Positions 11,625 through 23,700 of a stretch of 64,000 nucleotides of DNA are shown here, piece after piece. Made by a program: the position numbers and the translations under genes. This DNA is from Bombyx mori (lineage: Eukaryota > Arthropoda > Insecta > Lepidoptera > Bombycidae): the NCBI RefSeq assembly GCF_030269925.1, contig NC_085118.1, forward strand, positions 15,311,001 through 15,375,000. The letters are read 5' to 3'. Numbering within the stretch: position 1 is the stretch's first letter; each line of letters begins with the position of its first letter. The notes under the pieces were generated by a model, which searched no databases, was not told the origin of the DNA, and was given only the letters and a program-made list of their open reading frames with translations.

Positions 11625-11865
11625 AAGGCTTTACTGGCAGTCTTTTAAGTCTGCACGGGTAGTTACCGTTACTCTGCCTAATTCTGTCCTGTAGCAGTAA
11701 TGCGTTCCAGTTTCAAGGGCGGGGCAGCCGTTGTAATGTAAAACAGAGTTTGAACTCAGGTCTCAAGTTGGGCGGCGGCATTTACTTAATTGATGTCTAT
11801 GGGTTTCGGTAACCATTTAACACCAGATAGGTCGTTCACCAACAACAATTTAAGCAAAAAAATAT
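11625..11865 (+). repeat. Bm1 SINE, diverged
   Basis: CAGTAATGCGTTCCAG, GGCGGGGCAGCCGTTGTAA and GATGTCTATGGG follow the Bm1 order with many substitutions and end in GCAAAAAAAT. Confidence 0.65.
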
Positions 11866-12212
11866 AATTGTACCCCCTGAGTTCGCAATCACTAGATTGT
11901 CCTTGTAACGTTGTAATGATAAAATACGTTATTACGTTGTAAAATATAAATGTTGAAATAAAAATTAAACATTCTCATTTCTTTACGATTATTATATAAT
12001 TTCATACGATTGCAGATAAATAGCTTGCATTTTACAGTCGTGTAATTTTATGTATTTGAGAATATTTAATGCATACGATCAATACGCTACGATTCTAATT
12101 TGTTTGTTTTTACAGCATTTTTGTAAAATGAAACGTGTCTTTATAGATTTAGGGTTAGGTTTTGTTCGAATTACTTTTTGTTTGAATGGATACATAATAA
12201 TATATGGTCCTC

Positions 12213-12293
12213 GATCGGGGGATCTCTGGGTCCTGTCCTGGTGAAACTAGAAAGGCCTCAGGGCCACCAGTAATCCTGGTAATAATAAAAAAA
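12213..12293 (+). repeat. Family T tail, very short
   Basis: CCTGTCCTGGTGAAACTAGA, AAGGCCTCAGGGCCACCAGT then AATCC and poly(A): only the last 80 bases of the family T tail. Confidence 0.6.
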
Positions 12294-12461
12294 AGAATCT
12301 CTGGGAACCTACACCACTATGTGTTTGTTAAGCCGTAGCATGAATAACTTGAAGTATAAATTAAATATTATGACTGGTATTCATTGTTAAAAATGTTTTT
12401 TTTATTAAAATAATTGTTTTTCATCGGAATAAATTGTGTGTGAATAATTGTGTTTCATTTA

Positions 12462-12712
12462 TTACTGGTGGTAGGATCTCTTGTGAGTCCGCGCGGGTAG
12501 GTACCACCGCCCTGCCTATTTCGGCCGTGAAGCAGTAATGCGTTTCGGTTGGAAGGGTGGAGGAGCCGTTGTAACTATACTGAGATCTTAGAACTTATAT
12601 CTCAATGTGGGTGGCGCATTTACGTTGTAGATGTCCATGGGCTCCAGTAACCACTTAACACCAGGTGGGCTGTGAGCTCGTCCACCCACCTGAGCAATAA
12701 AAAAAAAAAAGA
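12462..12712 (+). repeat. Bm1 SINE, 5'-truncated
   Basis: ACTGGTGGTAGGATCTCTTG through CTGAGCAATAAAAAAAAAAA; a well-preserved Bm1 body without its tRNA-like head. Confidence 0.85.
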
Positions 12713-14997
12713 TGTTTATTAACATCCCCCTTCTATGGGGATATTCCAATTACGGGCTAACGGGGCATAAAATAAGGAGGTATCATCTAAGGCGCGTTCT
12801 TGACGGCCTTTTTTCCCGCTAAAAACCGACACTCGGCTTACGGAAGACCTTTTTATCCGGCTTATTGATACGACGAAACAAGGTCTAGGCTCAACGTCAC
12901 CTCATATCATACAATTTTATTGATATCGTATTGAACATCGATAAGATACGTTAGTTTCGTCTGATTGTTGTAAAGCTTTCGCATCGAATAGTTGGACTAG
13001 ACCGAACGTGGTGCCAGAATTTTTAAATAAAAACATGCCGTGATTAATTCATAAAATGATTTATAGTGTTGATGTTTTATGCAACTGGCGTTCGAGACTT
13101 GTTGAGTGTTTGCGTTCCCTGTGCCTTCTGATATGCTGTTGTTGTGTGAGTGTCTATTTTAATTAATTTAGTCATAATATAGGTATTTAAAATGAATTAT
13201 ATCGCTATCAATAGCTCATAAATCTTAAGGAATTACTGACATTCGAACTGAAAGTCGTTCAAGACAAAATCTTTTGTTTATTTTTAGGCAAAATTCCTAT
13301 CACATACAATTTATATATTGAACAATAAAGTAATGAAATGTGGATCTTTAATTATGTTATTTTGATGTATCCTATATAAAAACAAGTTACGTTCCTATAT
13401 TTCATGGACGCGCTCTATCGATTTAAAATCCTAATCTAATGTTTATAAAACTTAATGTTGCATGAACATTACATGACTTAGGACGTGCACATCTGAATTG
13501 TGTTTTGTGTTCATCATTGATTTATAATCAAATTTTGTCCTTAAATTCATTAAAAATGTAAAAAATTAAAAAATGTACGTATTTCGCAAAAGTACATATA
13601 TGCATATCCAAACAGACGATGTTATAAGTTCGCATGCTAGTTCCGTCGACGTCTATATTGTATCGATTAAGGTATCACTTTAATAGTATAATTACACCGT
13701 AGCTTCAGTATGCGCTTTCGTTTTCATTGACTCATAGAAACTGTTATCAACAGACTGGCCAATCCGTATACTAACATCGCGAAACCACAAAGCGTTCTAA
13801 TTAGATAAGTACAATATAAATACATATTCATATATTATAGGTATGTCTAGAATAGAGAATATTGGTTTTTTATTTCGTGTTCGTCTCAAGTTTAAATAGT
13901 TATCTATGTTTTATGATTAATGACATGCATTTTACAAACATTTTCTATTACAAATTGCGCTATGCACGCAACTTTTATAAAGTACCTATGTACTGAATTT
14001 CTATGGTCATTGCACTTGAATTAAAAAAAAAAACAAAAGATGGTGTTCGTAACTAGAGCTTTAATTTTATAGTATCGGAATGACCGAACTCCTGGTATAG
14101 TTGATACATATAAATGAGCAACAGTTCCTATTTACCATTGGTGTCTGAAATATATTTATTTTAGCATAAAAAATATGCTTCTTTTAACGATCCTGGGTGT
14201 CACTTAATAAATTTGTCTTCTATCAGACTTGTGCTTGGAACCAAATCTTAATTTAAAATTAAATTTTATTAAAACAGTCCGCACTTATTCATAAATAAAT
14301 ATATGATAGAATTCTTTTAGAACTGTAAATAATAAAACAAATAATCTTTGCCTGAGACAGACTGAAAGTATTAATTTGCACTCGGCATATGCATTTCTTC
14401 TCACGGCTTTCATACGTTGACACTGAAGCGATGCTGACATTGACAAAGAGTCCGTTAGTACCTTATCAGCAGCCGCGATGGATCATAATTATAAAGATAT
14501 ATAATTTTTTCAATTTAACGGCCAAATTTTGTATTGTCTACAGATGAAGGTAGGAACGCTTGCTTCATTCAACTGTAGGGACCGTTTAATAACCGTTAAT
14601 ATTTAAAAATGTGAACGTGCCACATGTCCAGACTTTTTATCGTTTTCAAAACTTTTTCTTTCTGTAAGTTTTTTTAAAAAACCTAAATGTGGCAGTTTGT
14701 GAGTAAATAATATCTTACCGAGCAAGAATGTTTTACGAAGGCTCTACGCATTACACACTTCGAGGAAAAATGAAATTTTATCAAAATCCTGCAGTGTAGT
14801 GCCGATAAAGAACTTTTTTTTATACGACAAACACAATTTTGTTGTTATTACGATTGTATCTTTATAATCAGAATTACAATCGCTATTTAATTTAAGATAC
14901 ATGTTTCGTTTAACTAAGCATTTAGATAAGGACCATTTGGTCGCGATTTCCCTTTTTTAAATAATATTTTTATCTACCATCGCGAGTGCGTCGTCGA
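12713..14997. other. 2.3 kb without a recognised gene or repeat
   Basis: No coding frame of note. The stretch 12780-13150 is less AT-rich than its surroundings and has possible donor-like sites (GTGTGAGTG near 13145), so it could hold a non-coding first exon of the downstream flippase gene, but nothing in the sequence proves that. Confidence 0.3.
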
Positions 14998-15138
14998 AAT
15001 TGCTAAAAGAGGAGAATCGGTAGGCAGCAGCTTGGCTCTGCCCCTGGCATTGCTGAAGTCCATGGGCGACGGTAACCACTCACCATCAGGTTGGCTGTAT
15101 GCTCGTCTGCCTAAAAGGGCAATAAAAAAAAAAAGAAA
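14998..15138 (+). repeat. BMC1-like LINE, extreme 3' end
   Basis: CGGTAGGCAGCAGCTTGGCT, CATGGGCGACGGTAACCACT and GGGCAATAAAAAAAAAAAG match the tail of the long copy ending at 47700. 5'-truncated. Confidence 0.85.
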
Positions 15139-15335
15139 AAAAATTGTATGACCTGATGTTCCTGTAGACTTTTTTCTACATCATATCTATGGCACCCTAC
15201 CCTTTTCCGTTTATCTGTTTCTAGTACACCTAATATTGTTACTAACAGATAGATCGCAGTACCCATCAAACTGTCTATCCAACCAATTCGCGACCCTAAT
15301 TATTTGTTTTCGATTGTTGGCATGGTCTAGAGAAC

Positions 15336-15425
15336 TATACATCATCATCATCATCAGCCTTTATCTGCCCACTGCTGGACATAGGCCTTCCCCAATGCCT
15401 TCCACAAATGCGGTCCTCCACCTAT
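15336..15425. repeat. LINE-tail repeat (CATCATCATCATCAGCC type)
   Basis: ATCATCATCATCAGCCTTTA, TGCCCACTGCTGGACATAGG is a tail motif seen in many lepidopteran non-LTR elements. Related words occur inverted at 24175-24255 and 34083-34140 (GGCCTATGTCCAGCA). Confidence 0.55.
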
Positions 15426-16375
15426 ACACGCCAGATATATTAAACTATGAAAGTATTAAGCTGGTATTCAAGATTCGCTCCAGTTGTCCAATATTTACTA
15501 TTTATTCAACTTTCGCGATGTTGGAATAAAAATATCGTTTGGGTAAAAGTCAAATCCGCAAATATTTATATTTGGAATTTAATCTTCTATTGAAAAATAG
15601 ATGCAAACTTCCAAGTTAGTATTCACGTTGTAATATCTATGATCTCTGACCTTAACTGGTGGACCATGACCTCCTGTACCCTTCAAACTAACAACAAAAG
15701 CTATAGACAGCTTGAATCTTGCTATATTATACAACTATTTTTATACGGAGCTTTGATTACCACAGGCCCATTGTTGCTTTGTGATAATTGAGCGTGGACT
15801 GCATTTATTGTTTTGAGATATTTATTGTACTTTTGTTGAATTAATGCGTTGCTCTTAGCGGCTAGATTTGAAAGAGAATTGGTGTCACGGCGGATGTCGC
15901 ACGCTGACATTTTTACGTTTAGAAACTGAACATCCATCTCTGAGTCAAAATTACGGACTTGTTGGTATTAATTTATTGAATAGGACATCGATTGCACCGA
16001 TTTTAAACATTAATCACATATCGATTTATTAATGGTATAAATAATAGAAAAAAGAATAACCTTGTAGTCACACTTTCTACTTCGCACAATAACAATAAAA
16101 TTGCGTCAATAAAATAACATTGTTAGACAATCCTTCGGCTAGATTAAAGTAATATAAATCCAGTCCGAGCATAACTGGAATAGACCTTTAGACTATTAGC
16201 GATTAAGTAAGGAAATTAATAATTGTATTGTGTATTGGGAGGACGTTTCTCACTCTGGAGTCCTAACCACTGTTAGCTTGTGCCGTAGACACCGTCACCA
16301 GCAGCAATCTATTGTTATATAGTGTTGTAAAAAAAATCTACTTTTACAGAAAAAAATGTTGTATAATTTCACAAT

Positions 16376-16664
16376 ACGTCTTTACGGATCCATCAGAGTC
16401 AATAACTCTTGCATTAGACACTTCAGCTTTAACACTAGGAGCTTGCTTAGGGACCCCGGTAACCGTACCGTGCGGTTCTTCTCAGCGGGTCACAATTCCG
16501 ATCCGGCAGTAGATTCATTCGCGAAGCAGTTGCACTCGAGTTGTTTAGGTATCCTTTGGAGGCGTCCGGACAGCTGCTAGCAAATCCCAACCCTCCTGGC
16601 TGAGCCTTTACTCGCCCACTGGTCCTGGTGAAACGGAAAAGGCCTCCGGGCAACCAGTAATCTA
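16376..16664 (+). repeat. LINE-tail repeat, family T copy
   Basis: TTTACGGATCCATCAGAGTC, AGGGACCCCGGTAACCGTAC, TTCTCAGCGGGTCACAATTC and CTGGTGAAACGGAAAAGGCC; parallels 1134-1485 and is interrupted downstream by a minus-strand BMC1-like piece. Confidence 0.65.
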
Positions 16665-16680
16665 CAAATATATACTTTTT

Positions 16681-17228
16681 TAATTTTTTTTATTGCCCTT
16701 GTAGGTAGACAATTATGCGGCCCAACTGATGGTGAGTGGTTACCGTCGCCCATGGACTTCAGCAATGCCAGGGGCAGAGCCAAGCCACTGCCTGTCATTG
16801 AGTTCTTTCCACAAGCCTCGTTTGAAGAAGGACAAGTCATAGCGCTCGGGAAACACCGTGGAGGAGAGCTCAATCCAAAGCCGGATGGTACGTGGCAAAA
16901 AAGTTCTCTGGGAACTCACTGTGGATGAACGCAGTGGCTCCAGGTAGTATGGATGAACTCTACTCCGATGGCGGGCGATGTTTTAGTAAAATTGAGATGA
17001 TGGAATTATCTCAAACAATTTCTCAGAGAAGTCTCCATGGAACATACGGTGCAAAATACAGAAGCGAAGTCCCTCCGCAGACCCAGAGGTTCCAAACGAT
17101 TCGTGAGAACGAATTATCGACAACCCGAACGGCCCTCTTCTGTATAGAGTCAAATGGAAGTAGGTAGCTGGTATTTGGGAGCCCTAGCCTAGTGGTGGGA
17201 ACAGTACTCCACGCGATGCCGGTCTTGT
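16681..17228 (-). mobile_element. BMC1-like LINE 3' fragment, minus strand
   Basis: Begins with poly(T) and GCCCTTGTAGGTAGAC, then continues as the reverse complement of the last ~550 bases of the BMC1-like copy at 44046-47700 (CATAGCGCTCGGGAAACACC, CTCTGTATTTTGCACCGTAT on the minus strand). Small indels break the frame. 5'-truncated. Confidence 0.85.
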
Positions 17229-17482
17229 CTATACTAATATTATAAAGAGGAAAGATTTGTTTTTGTTTGTATTGAATAGGCTCCGAAACTAAGGAACCGA
17301 TTTGAAAAATTATTTCACTGTTTGGAAGCTACACTATCCCAGTGACATAGGCGATAATCTTTTTTGAAAAAAATTTGGGATCCTTACTAAAACTCCAATA
17401 ATGTAACCCAAGGTGTAAAAAAATTACCAATTTTTTTTGCTAAGGATCCGCGCGAAGCCGGAGCGGGCTGCTAGTGCTTTAT
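17225..17482. repeat. RTE-like retroposon tail fragment
   Basis: TACTAATATTATAAAGAGGA, GGCTCCGAAACTAAGGAACC and, at the other end, CGCGAAGCCGGAGCGGGCTG CTAGT are words typical of lepidopteran RTE-type tails. It lies 100 bases before the first recognised flippase exon. Confidence 0.5.
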
Positions 17483-17584
17483 AAAGCAAATATAATCTAG
17501 CAAATATAAATATAATCTCATCAGACATAGTTAGCTCCGTTAAATGCATTAAAGGTATAGCTTGTAAACTTGTATTTGTTAAAG

Positions 17585-17783
17585 GGGAACAAAGTTTCGG
17601 CCGCGCCGGAGACTCGCCAAGTCGAGGTCGGCGTGGTCGACGAAGCAGACAAGAAGAAGCACAACAAAATCAAAACCTCAAAATACACTTTACTCATGTT
17701 CCTGCCGAAAAACCTCTCTGAACAGTTTCGAAGAGTTGTCAACTTTTACTTTCTCATCGTCACAGTTATTGCCGTTGTTATAG
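17585..17783 (+). CDS. ATP11: Flippase exon a: N-terminal region and start of TM1
   Basis: Encodes a charged N-terminus ([14 protein letters not shown]), then [18 protein letters not shown] and the hydrophobic [14 protein letters not shown]. Donor ATAG|GTAAGTG, phase 1. Acceptor assignment at 17584 is the least certain junction of the model. Confidence 0.8.
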
Positions 17784-20700
17784 GTAAGTGGACATTACGT
17801 ATGCTTTATGAAGGAAATTATCCATAAAATTCTCAACGAAGTTATAATATTTTTATGCAAAGTAACTGCTTAATTAAAAGGTGCAAATGTATATTATTAT
17901 ATTCCTAAGGTTGAAAACACGTCATTTTTGATCCCCCCGATCTACTAACGGTGCTTTTAGGTACCTCAAGTACTGGTCATCGTTCTCGTCGAACCCGTCG
18001 CTTGCGACGAAGGGCCCGACTTATAGTAATCAGTTAAAAGTTAAGTAATCAGTTCTTTTACACACATTACCGGCAGCGCAGTCGGTATTGTATAGAATGC
18101 CTAGGCAAAGTATAAAATGAAAAATATTTCATACAGGTATTCTATAGATTACCTAGGTATTGTATAGAATATCGTATTATATACATAGATTGCCGATAAC
18201 ATATTCATACATCCAACCTACATTAAACTTAAAAAATCTTTTATCGTGTTTTGTTTGGACAATACGGGTGATAATGCTTTTCGATTTTAAAACTTGCCGA
18301 CTTAATTTTATCAGTTTTTTTTTCGATGTCTTACTTACTTTACGTAAGTGGTTTAGCGATTTCCGGGAACGCGTACATATACTGACAAAGTCTTAAAGAG
18401 TTACCGTTTTAATTTATTAAATACACCGGCAATGCAAACACATGCTTGTTTTTGATGCCGTTCAAGATGCCTAGAGAAATTGCCCAAAACACGTCATTAC
18501 GGATCCTCCCGATCCATTAACGGTGCTTTTAGGTACCACAAGCACCGGTCACCGTCCTCGTCGAACCCGTCGCTTGCCACGAAGGGGCGAATTAATCCAT
18601 ACACAGCCCACTGAGTTTCTCGCCGGATCTTCTCAGTGGGTCCCGTTTCCGATCCGGTACATTCTGCGAAGCACGGCTTGCTAGGGCCAGTGTTAGCACC
18701 ACTCCGGTTTGAGCCCCGTGAGCTCACCTATACGTTAGGGTGAAGCTGATATAGCCTCTCAAGGCTATCAACATAGGTAGGGAAAAAAAAGAGAATTCGT
18801 CAATATTTTTACGAATTAAATTACTTGAAATTTTCATAATCTCCAATAGAGCTTCGATAGCGCTTTCCTTATATGTATTTACCCTAAAAGATAAATATGA
18901 CGACTATCTGTTTAATCAACACTTAGAACAAACAATAAAAAATCTAGAAATCATAGATCCATTTGACTTGCTACCGTAAAATAATTTATGCGCTCTCCAC
19001 TAGTCACACGATAAGGTATTGAGAAACGTTTAAATAGTCTATGTGAGAATTGCTACTTCATAGCCATATCTTTACTTGAGACTTTAAATTGGTGCGAAGG
19101 CGTATTATAGTAAGTTTGCAAGGGTGGGTGAATGCTGCTGCAAAGTAGCAGCTGCTTATGATCTTATCTACTTGAAACAATAGAAAATTTTATTACTAAA
19201 TCCTTATTTAGGAAATTGTCGATTCTCAATACTAACATCTTGGAACTAAAATATCTGGCGTTAGTTTTCTCATTCATATTTAAAATGTACTTCAAGGTGA
19301 AGCTAGCGAAGTTCTCTTTCGAAATTAGTTAATATAATTTGTTTTCGCATCGTTTATATTGGCTTTCTCATCGTTCTGTTTAGGCAAGAGTTAAAATATC
19401 GTTTTACTTTCAAACATGAGTTTCGCTACAAAAGCACGAATAATAAATGTAGGTATAATAAATTATGTATTCAGATCGATCAACCTCCAACGTAAGCACA
19501 TGGCGCTTTTTCTAGAAAAACATATTGAGTTTCGTGCACAACTGTAAAAGTAGATCCATAGTGAAATAATCTATATTCTAAATTAATTCGAAACTATGGA
19601 CGCGGATGTCTCAAACTGATGGACCGTATGCTCTTCAGCATCCGAAAACTTAGCAGAAAAACTCGGTTGACGTGATAAGTTGATTTTGTGGCGTAAATTT
19701 TGCAAAAAGAAACAAATAATAAAGCGGGTTATTACTGTATGTATTGAGTCAAGTCCACGCGCGAAAACACGCGACAAGTGGAGTAATTGTTAGTCAAATC
19801 GGCAAACACATAAGTGCTGAATTACGATACTCAACAGCCACAGCAATGCGGCATAAGCGGATCTTATGCGATAATTAAAATCGGTTGTCTGTAAAGTCGG
19901 TTTACTGACGATAGTTGAACGTGACAACGTCATAAGAAAATACTGATGGAATGGTTTAATTTTTCAATTATCGCAATTATCGTTGCTATAAACAATTGAC
20001 ACCACATTTCCTTTTCACTGAACATGTACGCCTCAGAGCGAAATAACGCCGCATGAGTCATGTTTTTTCGTGCGTGCCTCCGGCTCCATCGAATTATAAG
20101 ACGTTGTCACGTCAAAAACGCTTAAGATAAAACGGCTAAGTCCTGAAGGTCAAATTTTGAAGCAAAAAAAGATACTTGATGAGCGTTTGCTGGTGTTATC
20201 CACTGTGGCTTTTTCAGGTCAAACGAAAACTCACCATCGGATTGATCTAAAATCGCTTATCAATGACGGCAAAAAAAAATACAGTACTGCAAGTTTTCTG
20301 TATATTTTGCCAACAACTAGAAATGGTAACAAAATAAATTCACAACAGCCGCGCATGGCCACTTGCTTCACGCTACTGCTCCTTTGGTTTAAGTTACGAC
20401 ATACGGTCACCAAGTTCAAACCTGAAAATACCCCATTAACCATCCTACCCTACAGACCTTGGATTATTGTTTTTCAAAATTTGCACACCTTCATGCAAAG
20501 AAGAAAATTGCTGAGCAGTCAAAATCGCTTTGGAAGAACTAATCAATTCTCGCTCTCATTTTTTTTAACAGAGAGCAATGAATAAATTTTAATTGTGATA
20601 GTTTTTTTATTGCTTAGATGGGTGGACGAGCTCACAGCCCACCTGTTGTTAAGTGGTTACTGGAGCCTATAGACATTTACGACGTAAATGTGCCACCCAC

Positions 20701-23700
20701 CTTGAGATATCAGTTCTAAGGTCTCAGTATAGTTACAACGGCTGCCCCGCCCTTCAAACCGAAACGCATTACTGCTTCACGGCAGAAATAGGCAGGGTGG
20801 TGGTACCTACCCGCGCGGACTCAAAAGAAGTCCTACCACCATAGTGGTAGATAAAGTGGAATTACGCTAACAGATATGTATCAAAAGTTTTAGTTCAATA
20901 TATGTTTATCGTTAATTCTATACGTCAGCACTTAATACTGCGTGATCACGAATAAACAATAAAATGTTTGACGAATTTATCTATAGGAAACGTTGATATG
21001 TTTTATCGTCGTAAATTCTTTTATAGCACCTGATGTCTTTCGCACAACGCCGAGTCGCGTTCGTTTCAATGTTCTTATCATATCTACTTTTGTAAGTGTG
21101 TACCTATAAATGATGAGTAGACAGTCTCATTCGTCCAACGGTATTCGGACATCACTTAATTCAGAGTGATCTTTTAAACAAGTTTCGAATATGATATCTT
21201 GGTAGGAGTCCATTTGGACCGTCGGTAGACATCGGCAACCTATAATCAAATTTTGTTTTAGAACCTCTGGGTCTGCGGAGGGACTTCGGTTCCCTCTGTA
21301 TTTTGTACCGTATGTTCCATGGGGAGTGCTCTGAGGAATTATTCGAGATGATACCGGCATCTCGTTTTTACCACCGAACCGCCCGCCACCGGAGTAGAGT
21401 TCATCCATACTACCTGGAGCCACTGCGGTCATCCACAGTGCGCTTCCAGAGATCTTTTTTGCCACGCACCATCCGGCTATGGAATGAGCTCCCCTCCACG
21501 GTGTTTCCCGAGCGCTATGACATGTCCTTCTTCAAACGAGGCTTATGGAGAGTATTAAGCGGTAGGCAGCGGCTTGGCTCTGCCCCTGGCATTGCTGAAG
21601 TCCATGAGCGACGGTAACCACTCACCATCAGGTGGGCCGTATGCTCGTCTGTCTACAAGGGCAATAAAAAAAAAATGTACTGTAGACTCATCTGTTTTAT
21701 TTTACCTAAGCCGATGGTCTTGAGAGACCATTTCGGCGTAACCCTAACAAGTAGGTGAGCTCACGGGACTCAACCCTGATGAAGTCGTCGTGGCCTAAGG
21801 GATAAGACGTCGGGTGCATTCGTGTTGAGCGATGCACCGGTGTTCGAATCCCAGGCGGGTACCAATTTTTGTAATGAATTACGTACTCAACAAACGTTCA
21901 CGATTGAAGGAACTGAAGAATTGAAGGAGGATTGAAGGAATTGATGAAGGAACAACATCGTGTAATAAAAATGAAACCCGCAAAATTATAATTTGCGTAA
22001 TTACTGGTGGTAGGACCTCTTGTGAGTCCGCGCGGGTAGGTACCACCGCCCTGCCTATTTCTGCCGTGAAGAAGTAATGCGTTTCGGTTTAAAGGGTGAG
22101 ACAGCCGTTGCAACTGTACTGAGATCTTAGAACTTATATCTCAAGATGGGCTGCGCATTTACGTTGTAGATGTCTATGGGCTCCAGTAACCACTTAACAT
22201 CAGGTGGGCTGTGAGCTAGTCCACCCAACTGAGCAAAAAATTAAAAAAAGTCGTTGCTAACACTGGCCCTAGCAAGAGCAGCGCTTCGCAGCATCTACCA
22301 CCGGATCGGAAACGCGACCCACTGAGAAGATCCGGCGAGAAACTCAGTGGGCTGTGTGTGGGTTAATTTACTCGCCGAGCCCTTCGTCGGAAGCGACGGG
22401 TTCGACGAGAAAAATGACCGGGGGCTAAGGACGATATTATTCTATAGAACTGAAAATATATAAGTCGATTTCTGTGCGCAATAGTCCGGCCCATCTAAGA
22501 TACATATTACCAGTTTTAGTCGCCGCCTATGGAGTTACTAAAAATGTCAGATGGGATGAAAAAGAAACATCAAATGTACTGCCAATGTTTTTATTGTCAA
22601 GCGAATGGAATACATTCCTTCACGACATCCATGACGGAAATCTTGAAATCCAATTTCTTTGTCATATCCATATCTCTCATGTGACTTTGGAGACTCAGTA
22701 AAAATAATGTGTCATCATCATTTAAATCCACGGTGTTTTCTTGTTTGCTATGGCCAGTGGACTGAGCAGATCGCTCAGCTAGCGGCAACTCTTCTGTGTC
22801 ATCATCTTCTCCCTCTATCTTCACTTGAATGTAAGCCGTTTCGAATTCAGTGGGTTCAGGATTAGGCTCTGTACTGCCGTTGCTAAAATCATTGATGTCA
22901 TTATAAGGCTTAAACATTTTAAGGTTAAAACAAATTGTAATTTTGAATTTAATTACATATTTATATGTGAAAATTTTCGCAATCATAAATTTAAAAGGGA
23001 TGAAAGGGATCCATATGAAATATATAATTGGTGTATGGAAGATGTATAAAAGTGCTCATGAGATAAGTCTGTCCGTTGAATTTTGCTTTCACACAGCCGA
23101 GCCAGTATCTTTTGAAAAACGTGCAGTGAAAAAATCTAGAGTTAGGAATCCTAACATGATACTGGTATACGAATGGATATATTTACATAATATAATAGAC
23201 AAAATTATACCCCGAGTGTAATAGTAAATATTGCTTGTGATAATGAATTACGAATAATGTTATTCGATGCAACATGTCTTCTAATTTAACGTCTTATTAT
23301 TTCTAAACGTAAGCAGAAAAAAAAGTGTGTGTGTGTGTGTGTGTGTGCAAGTCACACACGGTAGAAGTGAAACTTATAAATAAGATATAGATATACTGAC
23401 TAGGAGCATACCTATGGACAATGTTTAGTAGACGATAGTGAGGATGCTACGAAGAGTCGCACAAAGAGGAGACCGAGAACGTCTAATGTGTTCTATCTCA
23501 TTCTCTCACCGGCTGAATCCTATACATTTATGTGTTTGTGTCTCTATGGACTTATTTTTTCGTTTCATCGAGTTTGAAATCACAACGATTCTAAAGAAGT
23601 TTTATTTCAACAATTAAAAAGAAATGTCAATTAAAGAACTACTTACCAACTTACAGTCTCAAATTTAGTTTTACATTTCATTATGATCGGCAACAAGAAT

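Noticed and set aside
15722..15937. 71-codon minus-strand frame (SNLAAKSNALIQQKYNKYLK), possibly a small coiled-coil protein.
   Set aside because: No family recognised, no supporting splice or poly(A) context, and such a frame can occur by chance; not listed as a gene.
20157..20585. 142-codon + strand frame.
   Set aside because: It begins and ends in AT-rich intron DNA, composition is not protein-like, and no motif is visible.
21786..21870. Considered as a functional tRNA gene.
   Set aside because: A- and B-box words are those of the Bm1 SINE head, which continues straight into the SINE body; no tRNA cloverleaf is maintained.
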